Source: an uncultured Alphaproteobacteria bacterium (GTDB lineage: Bacteria > Pseudomonadota > Alphaproteobacteria > UBA7985). From it: a DNA stretch of 64,000 nt. This document shows, in pieces, positions 1 to 8,807 of the stretch. The position numbers and the translations under genes were made by a program. The notes below the pieces were generated by a model. It had not been told where the DNA came from. It saw nothing but the letters and a program-made list of their open reading frames with translations, and did no database searches. Positions within the stretch are counted from its first letter, which is position 1. Every line of letters starts with the position of its first letter. The stretch is taken from the NCBI GenBank assembly GCA_905479265.1, contig CAJQLX010000019.1, positions 23,165-87,164 of the forward strand, read 5' to 3'.

Positions 1-1190
1 GCCGTCAGGTCAAGACCTTCCTGCTCAGTATCCGCATCGGTACGCATGCCCACAAGCGCGCGGCACACCATGGCAAGGACGACCGTCACAACGATGGTAA
101 ACAGCGCCACGACAACCACGCCGGCAACCTGAACCACAAACTGGGAAACAGCAGAAACGCCCTCGCCCAAGCCCGCGCCGCCCAAACCAGCCGCCGCGAG
201 GAACGGAAGCGCCAAGGTGCCCCAGATACCGCCGATACCGTGAACAGCAAAGACGTCCAAGCTGTCATCGATGCGAAAGGCCTGCTTCACAACGTTGATC
301 ATTTCCTGACACAGGATACCGGCAACGCCGCCGATCACCAGCGCACCCATTGGTCCGACGTGACCTGCCGCAGGCGTAATCGACGCCAAACCAGCCACCA
401 TGCCCGTCGCGATGCCAATCAGCGACGCTTTCCCAAAGCGGAACCGCTCCCATAGCATCCACGTACAACACGCCGTCGCAGCGGAAATGTGGGTTACAAA
501 AGCCGCCGCCACGGCATCGCCATTCGCAGCAAAGGGTGAGCCGCCATTAAAGCCGAACCAGCCGACCCACAGCATGGAAGCGCCAATCATCACCAACACC
601 GGCTGGTGCGGCGGCTGAATGGACGTTGGAAAGCCCGGACGCTTGCCGATCATAATGGCAAGGACCAGGGCCGCGACACCGGCGGTGGTGTGGACCACGA
701 CGCCGCCTGCAAGGTCTTGGACGCCCAAACCAGCAAACAGGCCGATGCTGCTGTCTGATGACAGAATACCGCCGCCCCAGACCCAATGGGCCACAGGTGC
801 GTAACAAAGCAACATCCAGAGCAAAGAGAACAGGATCACAAAACCGAACTTAACACGCTCGACAAAGGCACCGATGATCAGCGCTGGCGTGATGATCGCA
901 AAGGTCATCTGGAACAGGGCAAACAATTGATCTTCACCGCGCGGCGTCGCGAGCATGAACACATTTGCCAAATCACCGATGAATTGACCAGAACCGCTAA
1001 AGGCCAGGCTGTAACCCAGAACGACCCAAGCGACAGACATTACAGCGGCGAGCATGAAACAATGCATGAGGACAGAGAGAACGTTGCGAGCGCGAACCAA
1101 GCCGCCATAGAACAACGCAAGACCCGGAAGGGTCATAAACAAGACCAACGCAGTGGCGGTAAGAAGCCACGCGATATCAGCTGAAGACAT
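1..1190 (-). CDS. amt: Ammonium transporter (Amt family), 3' end beyond window
   Basis: Reading the minus strand from an ATG at 1190 gives 396 codons with no stop before the window edge, so the C-terminus is cut off. The protein is a run of hydrophobic helices with Amt hallmarks. DLAGGVVVHTTAG carries the first pore histidine and VFAVHGIGGIWGTL carries the second (the AmtB twin-His pair). The pore segment GWFGFNGGSPFAANGD is also recognisable. The family conducts ammonium/ammonia across the inner membrane and is usually gated by GlnK. No glnK lies upstream; the next gene is divergent. An AAGG about 10 nt before the ATG could be the ribosome site. No sigma-54 promoter with correct spacing was found. 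Confidence 0.95.
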   Translation of the reverse strand, partial: MSSADIAWLLTATALVLFMTLPGLALFYGGLVRARNVLSVLMHCFMLAAVMSVAWVVLGYSLAFSGSGQFIGDLANVFMLATPRGEDQLFALFQMTFAIITPALIIGAFVERVKFGFVILFSLLWMLLCYAPVAHWVWGGGILSSDSSIGLFAGLGVQDLAGGVVVHTTAGVAALVLAIMIGKRPGFPTSIQPPHQPVLVMIGASMLWVGWFGFNGGSPFAANGDAVAAAFVTHISAATACCTWMLWERFRFGKASLIGIATGMVAGLASITPAAGHVGPMGALVIGGVAGILCQEMINVVKQAFRIDDSLDVFAVHGIGGIWGTLALPFLAAAGLGGAGLGEGVSAVSQFVVQVAGVVVVALFTIVVTVVLAMVCRALVGMRTDADTEQEGLDLT

Positions 1191-1330
1191 GGATCAGCAC
1201 CTTTTTACAAACTACATCACTACAGAACACGAAGGCGGCTTTGCCAGTTCCTTAGGCAAAAGCCATCCATTACGATACTGGATCCGGCGATTAGCACACT
1301 TAGTGCGCATTTCTAGCCACATTTTGGCAC

Positions 1331-1351
1331 TTTGCCTAATATTGAGGCAAA
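1331..1351. promoter_or_regulatory. Perfect inverted repeat between amt and the divergent gene
   Basis: TTTGCCT (1331-1337) and AGGCAAA (1345-1351) form a perfect 7-bp dyad separated by seven bases. It lies in the 289-bp gap between divergent amt and the secreted-protein cluster. A further AGGCAAAA occurs near 1255. The size and symmetry suit a dimeric repressor or activator, but I do not recognise the motif. Nothing else in the gap looks like a gene. Confidence 0.3.
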
Positions 1352-1479
1352 CCCATTCAACGGCCTTTCTGTCTTCTCTTTTTCGCGGACAATAGCTGGC
1401 ATCAAAAATGCAGGTCTTTCTCTATTTATGGCTAAAGCCACGCTCTTTGGTCGCAGAATATATTTGATGCGAGAATGAT

Positions 1480-2352
1480 ATGAAGCCCCTCCTGCTTGCC
1501 GCTAGTGCATTGTTTTTACATGGTTTTATTGCAACCACAGCTGAAGCACACCCACCATCTTATGGCCCAGACGGTCTCATTCCGCATTCGCATACTGGCG
1601 ATGGCACCATCATCACCGGTCAGCAGGTCGTCTCGCAAAGCCATCGCGACTGCCCGGAAACGACCTTGCCAACAATTCTTGGGATGGCGACAGACGGTCC
1701 ATGCATTCGCGTGGCCTTGGGGCGCCCAATAGACCACCACGTGTCGGTCGAGGCGAGCGAGCCCGTTCTCATTCAATCCGGGCACACGCCGCAAATTCCG
1801 GTTCTGCGCACCGTGGCGCAGCCGGTGGTTATGCCCGTTGTTCGGCCAATGGTTCGGCCAGTGATTCGGCCTGTTGTCCGGTCTTACGTCCAGCCCGCCT
1901 TGGTCCAGCCCATCGCTCCGCGCCCCATGCCGAGGATTGTGCAACCCGTCCACCTTGCCGCCCCAAGAGTCATCATGCAGCGCCCTGCTGTGCCGATGGT
2001 CAGAGGGCCGGAGTTGGTTACTCAGTTTGAGCATGAAGGTGAGCTGCTGGGCGTCTTCAACACCAATGCCGTCGGCTTGTTTGGTATGACCCTCATCAAA
2101 GTCGCAGACTCAAATGGCGTCACCAAAGGGTCGTGGTGGACATCCCGGCCTTATTGCTTTTCCAGAATGGCTTTCCTGAGCAACGCTTGTTGGTCTCGCC
2201 GTGGATACCATGAGCGCTTTACCCAAGAGCTCAACCGGTCACGCCCAACATACAGTGGCCCCGGTGCCAAGCGATCCGACGACCCTTGCGATCACTACAC
2301 CAAACTCGAAGCCATCGTTTCGCAGGATAAATCGGGTTTTTGCGGCTATTGA
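1480..2352 (+). CDS. Secreted Cys-rich protein, paralog 1 of a tandem trio, with Pro-Val-Arg repeat
   Basis: This 290-residue protein belongs to no family I recognise. It starts with a signal peptide (about 1-23, ending TTAEA), predicted to be cleaved directly before HPPSYGPDG. A proline-rich middle (about 105-165) contains a tetrapeptide repeat of the form P-V-V-R. The last ~110 residues form a domain shared with the next two genes: NTNAVGLFGMTLIKV, then GSWWTSRPYCFS, ACWSRRGY, PCDHYTKLEAIVS and a terminal CGY. Four cysteines in that domain are common to all three paralogs. Because of the signal peptide and Cys pairs it is probably a periplasmic or secreted disulfide protein. It has a longer linker than its neighbours and may be anchored or wall-spanning. 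Confidence 0.85.
   Translation: MKPLLLAASALFLHGFIATTAEAHPPSYGPDGLIPHSHTGDGTIITGQQVVSQSHRDCPETTLPTILGMATDGPCIRVALGRPIDHHVSVEASEPVLIQSGHTPQIPVLRTVAQPVVMPVVRPMVRPVIRPVVRSYVQPALVQPIAPRPMPRIVQPVHLAAPRVIMQRPAVPMVRGPELVTQFEHEGELLGVFNTNAVGLFGMTLIKVADSNGVTKGSWWTSRPYCFSRMAFLSNACWSRRGYHERFTQELNRSRPTYSGPGAKRSDDPCDHYTKLEAIVSQDKSGFCGY
1834..1881 (+). repeat. Four 12-bp tandem units coding P-[VM]-[VI]-R
   Basis: Four successive 12-base units inside paralog 1 read CCCGTTGTTCGG, CCAATGGTTCGG, CCAGTGATTCGG and CCTGTTGTCCGG. They encode PVVR, PMVR, PVIR and PVVR. The units differ mainly at third positions, which suggests old slippage kept by selection on the protein rather than a fresh expansion. Confidence 0.8.
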
Positions 2353-2372
2353 GGCATTGGGAATAAGGCATT

Positions 2373-2401
2373 TCAGCGAAATCAGCCTGAAACGGTATAA
2401 T
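2373..2401 (+). promoter_or_regulatory. Possible sigma-70 promoter for paralogs 2 and 3
   Basis: A perfect TATAAT lies at 2396-2401, 52 bp before the start of paralog 2. The -35 region is weak: TCAGCG at 17-bp spacing or TTCAGC at 18. It would let paralogs 2 and 3 be expressed apart from paralog 1. Confidence 0.35.
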
Positions 2402-2453
2402 CACTAATAACAATCGTGTAAGAAGGCCTTATCACTACCACCGAGAGGCACTC

Positions 2454-2945
2454 ATGAAAGTTCTTCCGTTTTTGCTGAGTCTGTTTGTTATTGGCGCGAC
2501 AATGGTTTCGACCGCGAATGCGCACCCCCATCACGCAGCGCCTGCGCCGGCTGCTGCAGCCAGCTGGGTCCAGCTGGAGCCTGAGGAAGTCATGAGCTTC
2601 GATACCGCTGACGGTAGTTTTACGATTTGGAACACCCATCAGCGCGGCCTTTTTGGCATTGAGTTGATCGAAGTTCGCGACAGCGCTGGGGGCAATGTTG
2701 CGGGTTGGTGGTCCAGTCGAGGCTGGTGCTTCACACAGCACGCTTATGCCTCGAAAGGCTGTTGGAGTGACTCAGGGTATCGCCAAGTTGCTCAGAACCG
2801 GATGAAAACTGCCTCCTACACGCGCTCATTCAACGTGCGCGGTGGATCGGCAGATACCGATGACGCGACGACCTTTTGCGACCACTATACGCAGTTGGAG
2901 TACACAATTTCTCGCGATACTTCCGAACGCTGCGACTACGAATAG
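2454..2945 (+). CDS. Secreted Cys-rich protein, paralog 2
   Basis: This 163-residue protein has a signal peptide ending STANA, followed immediately by HPHHAAPAPAAAA. Its body aligns end to end with paralog 3 and with the C-terminal part of paralog 1: WNTHQRGLFGIELIEV, GWWSSRGWCFTQHAY, GCWSDSGYRQ, TTFCDHYTQLEYTIS and CDYE. A clear GAGAGG ribosome site precedes the ATG. The stop is 14 bases before paralog 3, so the two probably share a transcript. The function is unknown. The four conserved cysteines suggest two disulfides, and the His-rich mature N-terminus could bind metal (inference). Confidence 0.88.
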   Translation: MKVLPFLLSLFVIGATMVSTANAHPHHAAPAPAAAASWVQLEPEEVMSFDTADGSFTIWNTHQRGLFGIELIEVRDSAGGNVAGWWSSRGWCFTQHAYASKGCWSDSGYRQVAQNRMKTASYTRSFNVRGGSADTDDATTFCDHYTQLEYTISRDTSERCDYE

Positions 2946-2959
2946 GAAGGCTATCCATC

Positions 2960-3439
2960 ATGAAAATGCTGAAAATGATCCTCGTGGCCGCAATCGCCGC
3001 AACGACCGCCGCAACCGCGGCACAGGCTCACCCACCCGTGCACGAGCCTGAAGAGTTCATGCAGTTTCGGTACGCGGGCGCCATTTATTCAGCCGTGAAC
3101 ACGCACACGCGGGGCTTTCTCGGCGGAGAGCTGATCGAAATTCACGATGCTACAGGGGCTGTCAAGGCAAGCTGGTGGGACAACCGCAGCCGTTGCTTCA
3201 CCGCCCACGCATTCACGAACCACCCTTGCTGGCACCCCATGCGATACGCCCAGTTGCTCTCGGGCAAACTTCGCGCACAAACCGCCTCGGTCGTGACGCG
3301 CAAGTTTGGTGGCTTTACATCCGAAGACACTTCAACCTTCTGCGATCATTACTCACAGTTGGAATACACCGTCTCTGGCGACACGTCGGGGAAATGCGGT
3401 CATGAAGACGGACTGGCTTTGCCCTCTTGGGCTGAGTAA
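2960..3439 (+). CDS. Secreted Cys-rich protein, paralog 3
   Basis: The 159-residue protein starts at the ATG at 2960, chosen because it opens the signal peptide MKMLKMILVAAIAATTA, ending TAAQA before HPPVHEPEE. The shared domain follows: AVNTHTRGFLGGELIEI, ASWWDNRSRCFTAHAF, PCWHPMRY, STFCDHYSQLEYTVS and KCGHE. It ends with a short extra tail, GLALPSWAE. It sits 14 bp behind paralog 2 in the same direction. Identity to paralog 2 is moderate, with conserved cysteines and motif blocks but divergent linkers, so the duplication is old and maintained. No known domain was recognised. Confidence 0.88.
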   Translation: MKMLKMILVAAIAATTAATAAQAHPPVHEPEEFMQFRYAGAIYSAVNTHTRGFLGGELIEIHDATGAVKASWWDNRSRCFTAHAFTNHPCWHPMRYAQLLSGKLRAQTASVVTRKFGGFTSEDTSTFCDHYSQLEYTVSGDTSGKCGHEDGLALPSWAE

Positions 3440-3469
3440 CCAACGCGACGTCTAGAACAGCGGTTCCGT

Positions 3470-5689
3470 CTAGCCGCGCTGTCGTTCAACGCTCTCAATG
3501 GAGGGCGCAGAGCGCAGCGTGGCGATGATGACGTTGAGCTGGCGCAGATCGCCGACCTCGACATCAACGAGAATTTCGAAAAAATCCGTTTGCCGGTTCA
3601 GAAATTTGAAATTCAGAATGTTTCCACCGGTCCGCCCGATCAACGTCGTCAACGTCCCCAATGCCCCCGGCTCATTGCTCAAAATGACCCGCAACCGGCC
3701 CACATGCGGGGTTTCGGTGCTGGCTTCCCAGCCAACCTCCAACCAACGCTCAGGCTGGTCATAAAAGTTGACGAGATTATCGCAATCGATGGTGTGGATC
3801 GTAATCCCCTTACCCGTCGCAACAATACCGACAATGCGCTCACCCGGCAGCGGGTGACAGCAGCGGGCAAAGTGGACCGCCATGCCCTTGATCAGACCTT
3901 TGAGTTCGACCTTGGTCGGGTCAGCCTGACCGCGTTCCAGTGTCTCACCGGACTTGAGACGATCAAGCGCACGCTGGTCTTTGGTCTTTGCGCTGTTCTC
4001 CCGCGCGATGCCCGGGAACAGGGTTCGAACCACGTCGCCCGCCGGAATAAGACCGGCGCCGACCTGCGCGAGGACATCTTCACCATTTTCCAAACGCCAC
4101 TTAGACGCGATGTCGTCCAGCGCTTTTTCTTTGGCCTCAACCTCATTCATTCGATAGGCGCGCGTCAAAATCTGCCGTCCAAGCGCAACGTGCTGATCCC
4201 GTTCAGCGTTTCGGATATACCGACGGATCGACGCCCGTGCCTTGCCCGAGGCAACAAGGTTCAGCCATTCAGGATTTGGAGCGGCGTTTTTCGAGCGCAG
4301 GATATCAACTTGGTCGCCATTGCGCAGAACAGTGTGCAAAGGCCGTATTTTGCCGTTGATCCGAGCGCCAACGCAGGTATTCCCCACATCAGAATGGACC
4401 GCGTAGGCAAAGTCGACGACCGTGGCATCGCCCGGCAGGGAAATCAGGTGTCCGCGCGGCGTAAAACAGAACACTTGATTCTGGAACAGGTCGATGCGGG
4501 TGTTGTCGAGGAATTCTTGGGGATCTTCGGACTGTTCCAGCAGGTCGATCAGCTGTTTGACCCAGTTGTAATTATCACCCGACGCCAAATCCGCAGCAAC
4601 GGTGCCGTCCTTGTAAGCCCAATGCGCGGCAAGACCCAACTCAGCGCGGCGGTGCATGTCCTGATTTCGGATTTGCACTTCGATCGACTGGCTTTCTGGG
4701 CCGATGACTACCGTGTGGATCGACTGGTAGCCATTGGGCTTGGGTGTCGAGATGTAGTCTTTATAGCGGCCCATGCGGTGCGAATACTTCGCGTGCAGCG
4801 CTCCGAGTGCGGCGTAACAATCACCCAGCGTTGGTACGATCACTCGAAAAGCCACAATGTCTGAGAGCTGCCCAAGGTCCAAGTCCTTGGTCTGCATTTT
4901 CTTCCAGATGGAATAGGGCGTTTTGATCCGGCCATTGATCTCAACGATGTCGAGACCCACGTCGCTCACATCCTCCCGCAGCTGTTGGATAATGCCGACA
5001 GTCAGAGCATCGCCTTGATCCCGCAGGAACTCAGTTCGCTGCATGATGGAATCTCGCGCTTCGGGCATCAGATGGCTGAAAGAGAGGTCTTCGAGCTCCT
5101 CCTGCAGGTCAACCATTCCAATCCGGCCCGCCAAGGGCGCGTAGATTTCCAGCGTTTCTGTCGCAATCCGAGCGCGCTTTTCCGGCTTTTTGATGAAGTG
5201 AAGTGTGCGCATGTTGTCCAGGCGGTCGGAGAGTTTGACCAGCAGAACACGGATATCACGGGACAGCGCGAGGAGCAGTTTGCGGAAGTTTTCTGCCTGC
5301 TTCACCTCATTGCTTGTCACCTCAAGGTGCGTGAGTTTTGTTACGCCCTCAACCAACTCGCCAACAGTCCCGCCAAACATCTTGCAGATGTCCTTGTTCG
5401 TCGCCCCGGTGTCTTCAACAACATCGTGCAGCAAGGCGGTCGCGATTGTTGCAGGGTCCAGCTTCTTTTCAGCCAGATAAAGCGCAACACGAACGGGATG
5501 GATGAAATAGGGGTCGCCGGAGGCACGGCGCTGTGGCTCGTGCATGGTCTCGGCGTAGTCATAGGCCGCAGCAACGACCGAAGTATCATAGTCAGGGTGC
5601 GCGAGTTGCACCCTGCTCAGCAACTGAGCCCTTGTGGCGGGCCCAAGGCTCTGTGGCGTATCGCCGATTTCGGCAAGAGGGCCAGGCAC
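3470..5689 (-). CDS. rsh: Bifunctional (p)ppGpp synthetase/hydrolase (RelA/SpoT)
   Basis: The 739-residue protein has the full long-RSH order. An HD hydrolase domain comes first, with HDVVED at about 88-93 and SDRLDNMRT. Then comes the synthetase domain (TPKPNGYQSIHTVV), a TGS domain (CFTPRGHLISLPGDATVVD) and a C-terminal ACT domain. Intact HDxxED predicts hydrolase activity as well as synthesis, as in the single Rsh of most alphaproteobacteria. The start is GTG, 8 bases after the rpoZ stop; a GAGGAGGA at the end of rpoZ can serve as ribosome site. Later ATGs would remove part of the HD domain. It controls the stringent response in the cytoplasm. Confidence 0.95.
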   Translation of the reverse strand: MPGPLAEIGDTPQSLGPATRAQLLSRVQLAHPDYDTSVVAAAYDYAETMHEPQRRASGDPYFIHPVRVALYLAEKKLDPATIATALLHDVVEDTGATNKDICKMFGGTVGELVEGVTKLTHLEVTSNEVKQAENFRKLLLALSRDIRVLLVKLSDRLDNMRTLHFIKKPEKRARIATETLEIYAPLAGRIGMVDLQEELEDLSFSHLMPEARDSIMQRTEFLRDQGDALTVGIIQQLREDVSDVGLDIVEINGRIKTPYSIWKKMQTKDLDLGQLSDIVAFRVIVPTLGDCYAALGALHAKYSHRMGRYKDYISTPKPNGYQSIHTVVIGPESQSIEVQIRNQDMHRRAELGLAAHWAYKDGTVAADLASGDNYNWVKQLIDLLEQSEDPQEFLDNTRIDLFQNQVFCFTPRGHLISLPGDATVVDFAYAVHSDVGNTCVGARINGKIRPLHTVLRNGDQVDILRSKNAAPNPEWLNLVASGKARASIRRYIRNAERDQHVALGRQILTRAYRMNEVEAKEKALDDIASKWRLENGEDVLAQVGAGLIPAGDVVRTLFPGIARENSAKTKDQRALDRLKSGETLERGQADPTKVELKGLIKGMAVHFARCCHPLPGERIVGIVATGKGITIHTIDCDNLVNFYDQPERWLEVGWEASTETPHVGRLRVILSNEPGALGTLTTLIGRTGGNILNFKFLNRQTDFFEILVDVEVGDLRQLNVIIATLRSAPSIESVERQRG

Positions 5690-5697
5690 AATCGGGG

Positions 5698-6090
5698 CTA
5701 GTCCTCCTCGATCACCACGTTTTCAAAACGCATACCGCCATCGAGAACCGGGGACGATGCAGGACGCCCACCAAAGGGCGAGAAGTCTTGCAGCATCGGA
5801 TTGCTTGGCTGCTGCTGACGACGTTGCGCGGAGAAATCCGGAAGCTCTGTCAGCTCCTCAACCTCAACATAGCGCTGGAGCGTGCGAACATAGGACTCGC
5901 GCAGCTCTTCTTGATCGACCCGCTGGCCGGCGAGCTCGCGCAAGGAAATGACAGAGTTCTTGTCATTGTCGCGAGAAACTTCAGGGGTAATGCCGCCAGC
6001 CAACTGACGGGCCCGCTGAGCCGCTAAGATAACAAGCTCAAAGCGGTTTGGAATTTCTTCGATACAGTCTTCAACGGTGACGCGCGCCAT
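5698..6090 (-). CDS. rpoZ: RNA polymerase omega subunit
   Basis: This 130-residue protein begins [20 protein letters not shown] and continues with LAAQRARQL, the conserved omega core that binds the beta' subunit. The C-terminal half is the variable extension usual in alphaproteobacteria. It is followed 8 bases later by rsh, the classic rpoZ-rsh pair that links polymerase to ppGpp control. The upstream 110 bp hold no gene. Confidence 0.95.
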   Translation of the reverse strand: MARVTVEDCIEEIPNRFELVILAAQRARQLAGGITPEVSRDNDKNSVISLRELAGQRVDQEELRESYVRTLQRYVEVEELTELPDFSAQRRQQQPSNPMLQDFSPFGGRPASSPVLDGGMRFENVVIEED

Positions 6091-6200
6091 TGGATCTCAC
6101 TCTGTTTATAGCCAAAGGAATTGTCGGATAGATTAGGCGCAAAAGACCAGTTTGCCAACAATGCCGAATCGCATTCCTGCCCTTTCAGTCATAAGCGGTC

Positions 6201-7163
6201 TTAACCGCCGGTTTTCAACGCCAACCAAGCGTGTAAATCGCCAAGAAATTGATCACGGATGACTTCGTTGTGGAGTTCGTGATTCATACCCTCATAGAGC
6301 TTCATGGTGACGTCTTTCAGACCAGCGGTCTCGTAGGCCTGTCTCAACCCTTCGACGCCGACACCGCCCCGACCCAGCGGGTCGTTTCCGCCAGATGCGA
6401 TCCAAAGCGGTATATCCTTTCGTACCTTGGCAATATTTTCAGGACGCGCACGGCTTTTAATCGCTTTGGCAAGATCAATCCAATGCTGGGCCGAGGCGAT
6501 GACGTTCATCATCGGATCGTTCTCTGCCGCCAAGATGACTTCTGGATCATGGCTCAACCACTCGGCCCGGTATTCCTGCATATTGATGTCTTTGGCGAAG
6601 GCTTCCATCACCAGTTTATCCGTCCACGTGGCGGTCCCGCGCCTGCCCTTGAACCAATATTGAAGGCGCACGATGACCTCCATCGCGCGCTGCTGAAGCG
6701 TCAACGGACCTCCAGCAGACCCGAGTAAGACCGCGGCGTCCCAGCGCGTGCTGTCCTGAATCAGCAAGTCTTGCACCATGAACGAACCCAGCGAATGTCC
6801 CAGCAAGACAAAGGGTAAAGTGGGATGCTCCGAGCGGATGATCTCGCGAATGATGGCTAAGTCCGCCAAGCATTTGTTCCAGCCGTCTTCATCCGCCATA
6901 TGACCGGGGATGAGGTGCTCTTCCTGTGCGTTTTCGACGGGTTCAAAAACCGTCAGTCCATGCCCGCGGTGATCATTGGCGTAAACGATGTACCCGCGAT
7001 CGGTGAGGTACTGAGCCACGTGCTCGTAACGGCCAGAGTACTCCCCCTGACCATGCAGCAGTTGAATCACGCCCTTGGCATCCAATATATCGTCAGGAGA
7101 CCAGACACACAGGTGTAACGAGATCCCGTCGGTTCCTTGAATACGCCGTGCTTCTGTCTGCAT
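6201..7163 (-). CDS. Alpha/beta hydrolase, lysophospholipase-like
   Basis: The 320-residue protein has a serine-hydrolase fold of the monoglyceride lipase/lysophospholipase (PldB) type. The oxyanion segment LLHGQGEYSGRYEH is followed by ANDHRGHG. The nucleophile elbow is GHSLGS, the likely acid is in ASGGNDPLGRGG, and the catalytic His is in GMNHELHNE. There is no signal peptide, so it is probably cytoplasmic. The ATG at 7163 is preferred over an upstream in-frame TTG because it directly precedes the conserved fold. Its 5' end faces yciB across a short divergent gap. The natural substrate is not evident. Confidence 0.85.
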   Translation of the reverse strand: MQTEARRIQGTDGISLHLCVWSPDDILDAKGVIQLLHGQGEYSGRYEHVAQYLTDRGYIVYANDHRGHGLTVFEPVENAQEEHLIPGHMADEDGWNKCLADLAIIREIIRSEHPTLPFVLLGHSLGSFMVQDLLIQDSTRWDAAVLLGSAGGPLTLQQRAMEVIVRLQYWFKGRRGTATWTDKLVMEAFAKDINMQEYRAEWLSHDPEVILAAENDPMMNVIASAQHWIDLAKAIKSRARPENIAKVRKDIPLWIASGGNDPLGRGGVGVEGLRQAYETAGLKDVTMKLYEGMNHELHNEVIRDQFLGDLHAWLALKTGG

Positions 7164-7245
7164 TAAACTTGATCCCTTGGGTGGCAAAACGTACTTAGGT
7201 TGTGTCGAGCCCTTATCACCTCAGCCACACGAAGGCCAGCCAACG

Positions 7246-7875
7246 ATGAACCCCACACTCAAATTTGCTCTCGAACTTGGTCCCATCATTATTTGGGTCA
7301 TCCTTGGGCGCGTCTTGAAGGGTGTCGAAACCGATTTTGGTAATGGTCAAGCCCTCGCGTTGATGGCCTTGCTTGTCATGACCACCATTTCCGTAACGTG
7401 GCTTTGGACCGCGGAGCGCAAGGTGCCGTGGCTGCCGCTGGTATCTGCGCTGGTTCTGATCCCCATGGGGGTGTTGTCGCTGATCACTGGGAACCCAAAC
7501 TTTGTGATGGTGAAGCCAACCATCATGTGGGTTGGCTTAGCGGCGGTATTCAGTGGGTTCATGCTCGCTGGCCGGAACCTGTTCAAGGTGCTGCTGGGCG
7601 AGCGCATGCCGGTGGAGCTTCCCGATGCGGTTTGGAACTCGATGGCGTGGCGCTATGTGGGTATTTTCCTCGCTGGAGCGGTCGCGAACGAGGCTCTGCG
7701 TTACTTCGTTCTGCGCATGGATATCCCGCCCGCGGAAATGCTGGCCCCTTACGGCCAATACAAGCTGTTCGTGGTTGTTGGTGTGATGGTGCTGTCGCTG
7801 GTGGCTTTATTGCCCATGGGTAAGTACTTGGCCGAGGTCGAAAGCGATGCGGACAACGAAGAAGAAGCATCCTAG
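7246..7875 (+). CDS. yciB: Inner-membrane septation protein YciB/IspZ
   Basis: This 209-residue protein starts MNPTLKFALELGPIIIWVILG, the family signature, and has about five to six membrane helices. The ATG at 7246 follows a GAAGG ribosome site by about 10 nt. YciB proteins sit in the inner membrane and affect envelope synthesis and division. Its stop overlaps the stop of the convergent phosphotransferase gene in a CTAG palindrome. The C-terminus is acidic (ESDADNEEEAS). Confidence 0.9.
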   Translation: MNPTLKFALELGPIIIWVILGRVLKGVETDFGNGQALALMALLVMTTISVTWLWTAERKVPWLPLVSALVLIPMGVLSLITGNPNFVMVKPTIMWVGLAAVFSGFMLAGRNLFKVLLGERMPVELPDAVWNSMAWRYVGIFLAGAVANEALRYFVLRMDIPPAEMLAPYGQYKLFVVVGVMVLSLVALLPMGKYLAEVESDADNEEEAS

Positions 7876-8771
7876 CGCCGGAGCAGACTTTCCGCTTCCG
7901 CAAGCAGCCCTTGCTCGTCGGCGTTGGTCCCGCGATCAACGCCCTGGCGCTCGTCTTGCAGCGCAGCAATCACCGCCCACCGAAGCAGCGCCAATGCCTC
8001 CCACCCGCGTAACCGCGCTGTGTCCTCCGCATCGAGCGCCCGAAGCAGATCCTGCCGACCCATCAAACCACTGGCGGCGAGGTCTGGTCTGGAATAGCGC
8101 CAAGGTGACGACAGCATCCAACCAACATCAGCCTCCACAGGCCGATAGGCAGCAAACTCCCAATCCAACACACCTGTGAGCTGTTCACCGGAGCAAAGCA
8201 GGTTGCCCGTCCGAAAATCGCCGTGGCTTAGACAAAGCGTCTCAAAGCCCAACTCCCCGACACGCTGCATCAGCCCCCGCGCTCGATCAGGATCAGCCAG
8301 CGTCGAAAACCATCGCGTATGGGCCAGACAATAGCGCTCAATCACCATGGTGAGCCAGCTTACCCGGTCATCGCCCTCAAAGGCAAAAGCCGTCGTTGAG
8401 CGCAGCATTTTCAACTGCGAGACGATCGCGTTGCGAAACCCCGAGGACTGCGCGGCAGCCGAGAGCACGGTTTCTCGTTCCGCCGTGCCCTCCACAAAGG
8501 CCATCAGCAGACCGAAGCTATCAGCATAGAGAACCTCTGGCGCGCAGACCCCCGCCTGTCTCGCCACGGTTTGAGCGCGGGCTTCGCCGCCATAGCCGTG
8601 GGAGAGCCAATGTCCCTGCCCGCGATGCCGAAACACCAGCGTCCGCCCCGTGCCGATCTCGGTCAACAGCCAGTGTACATTTAGGGCTCCGTCCCCGATC
8701 TGCCGCTCCACGGATACGGCCAAACCGCGACCCGCACACCAATGCGTGATGGCTGCTCTATCGTATGGCAC
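7872..8771 (-). CDS. Phosphotransferase family protein (APH/choline-kinase fold)
   Basis: The 299-residue protein is an APH-type kinase. An N-lobe strand (TLVFRHRG) is followed by the catalytic loop LSHGDFRTGNLL (HGDxxxxN) and the metal-binding GVLDWEFA. Relatives phosphorylate small hydroxylated molecules; many bacterial members near acyl-CoA dehydrogenases act on unknown substrates, and aminoglycoside resistance cannot be assumed. I place the start at GTG 8771 (PYDRAAITHW follows) because the open frame further upstream only covers the antisense of DUF2842 and has no domain content. Confidence 0.8.
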   Translation of the reverse strand: MPYDRAAITHWCAGRGLAVSVERQIGDGALNVHWLLTEIGTGRTLVFRHRGQGHWLSHGYGGEARAQTVARQAGVCAPEVLYADSFGLLMAFVEGTAERETVLSAAAQSSGFRNAIVSQLKMLRSTTAFAFEGDDRVSWLTMVIERYCLAHTRWFSTLADPDRARGLMQRVGELGFETLCLSHGDFRTGNLLCSGEQLTGVLDWEFAAYRPVEADVGWMLSSPWRYSRPDLAASGLMGRQDLLRALDAEDTARLRGWEALALLRWAVIAALQDERQGVDRGTNADEQGLLAEAESLLRR

Positions 8772-8807
8772 CTTGGCTTCTGCCTGACTCAAGGCTATTT
8801 CACTCTC

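Noticed and set aside
1324..1337. TTGGCACTTTGCC as a possible sigma-54 promoter
   Set aside because: The GG and GC dinucleotides are 8 bp apart start to start instead of the required 12, and the site points away from amt.
4022..4031. GGTTCGAACC, a tRNA T-loop look-alike
   Set aside because: It lies inside the rsh coding region, and no cloverleaf or acceptor stem can be drawn around it.
3590..4864. 424-codon open frame on the plus strand
   Set aside because: It is antisense to the RelA/SpoT homolog gene, whose protein is unmistakable; the frame has no family features and reflects GC-rich codon bias.
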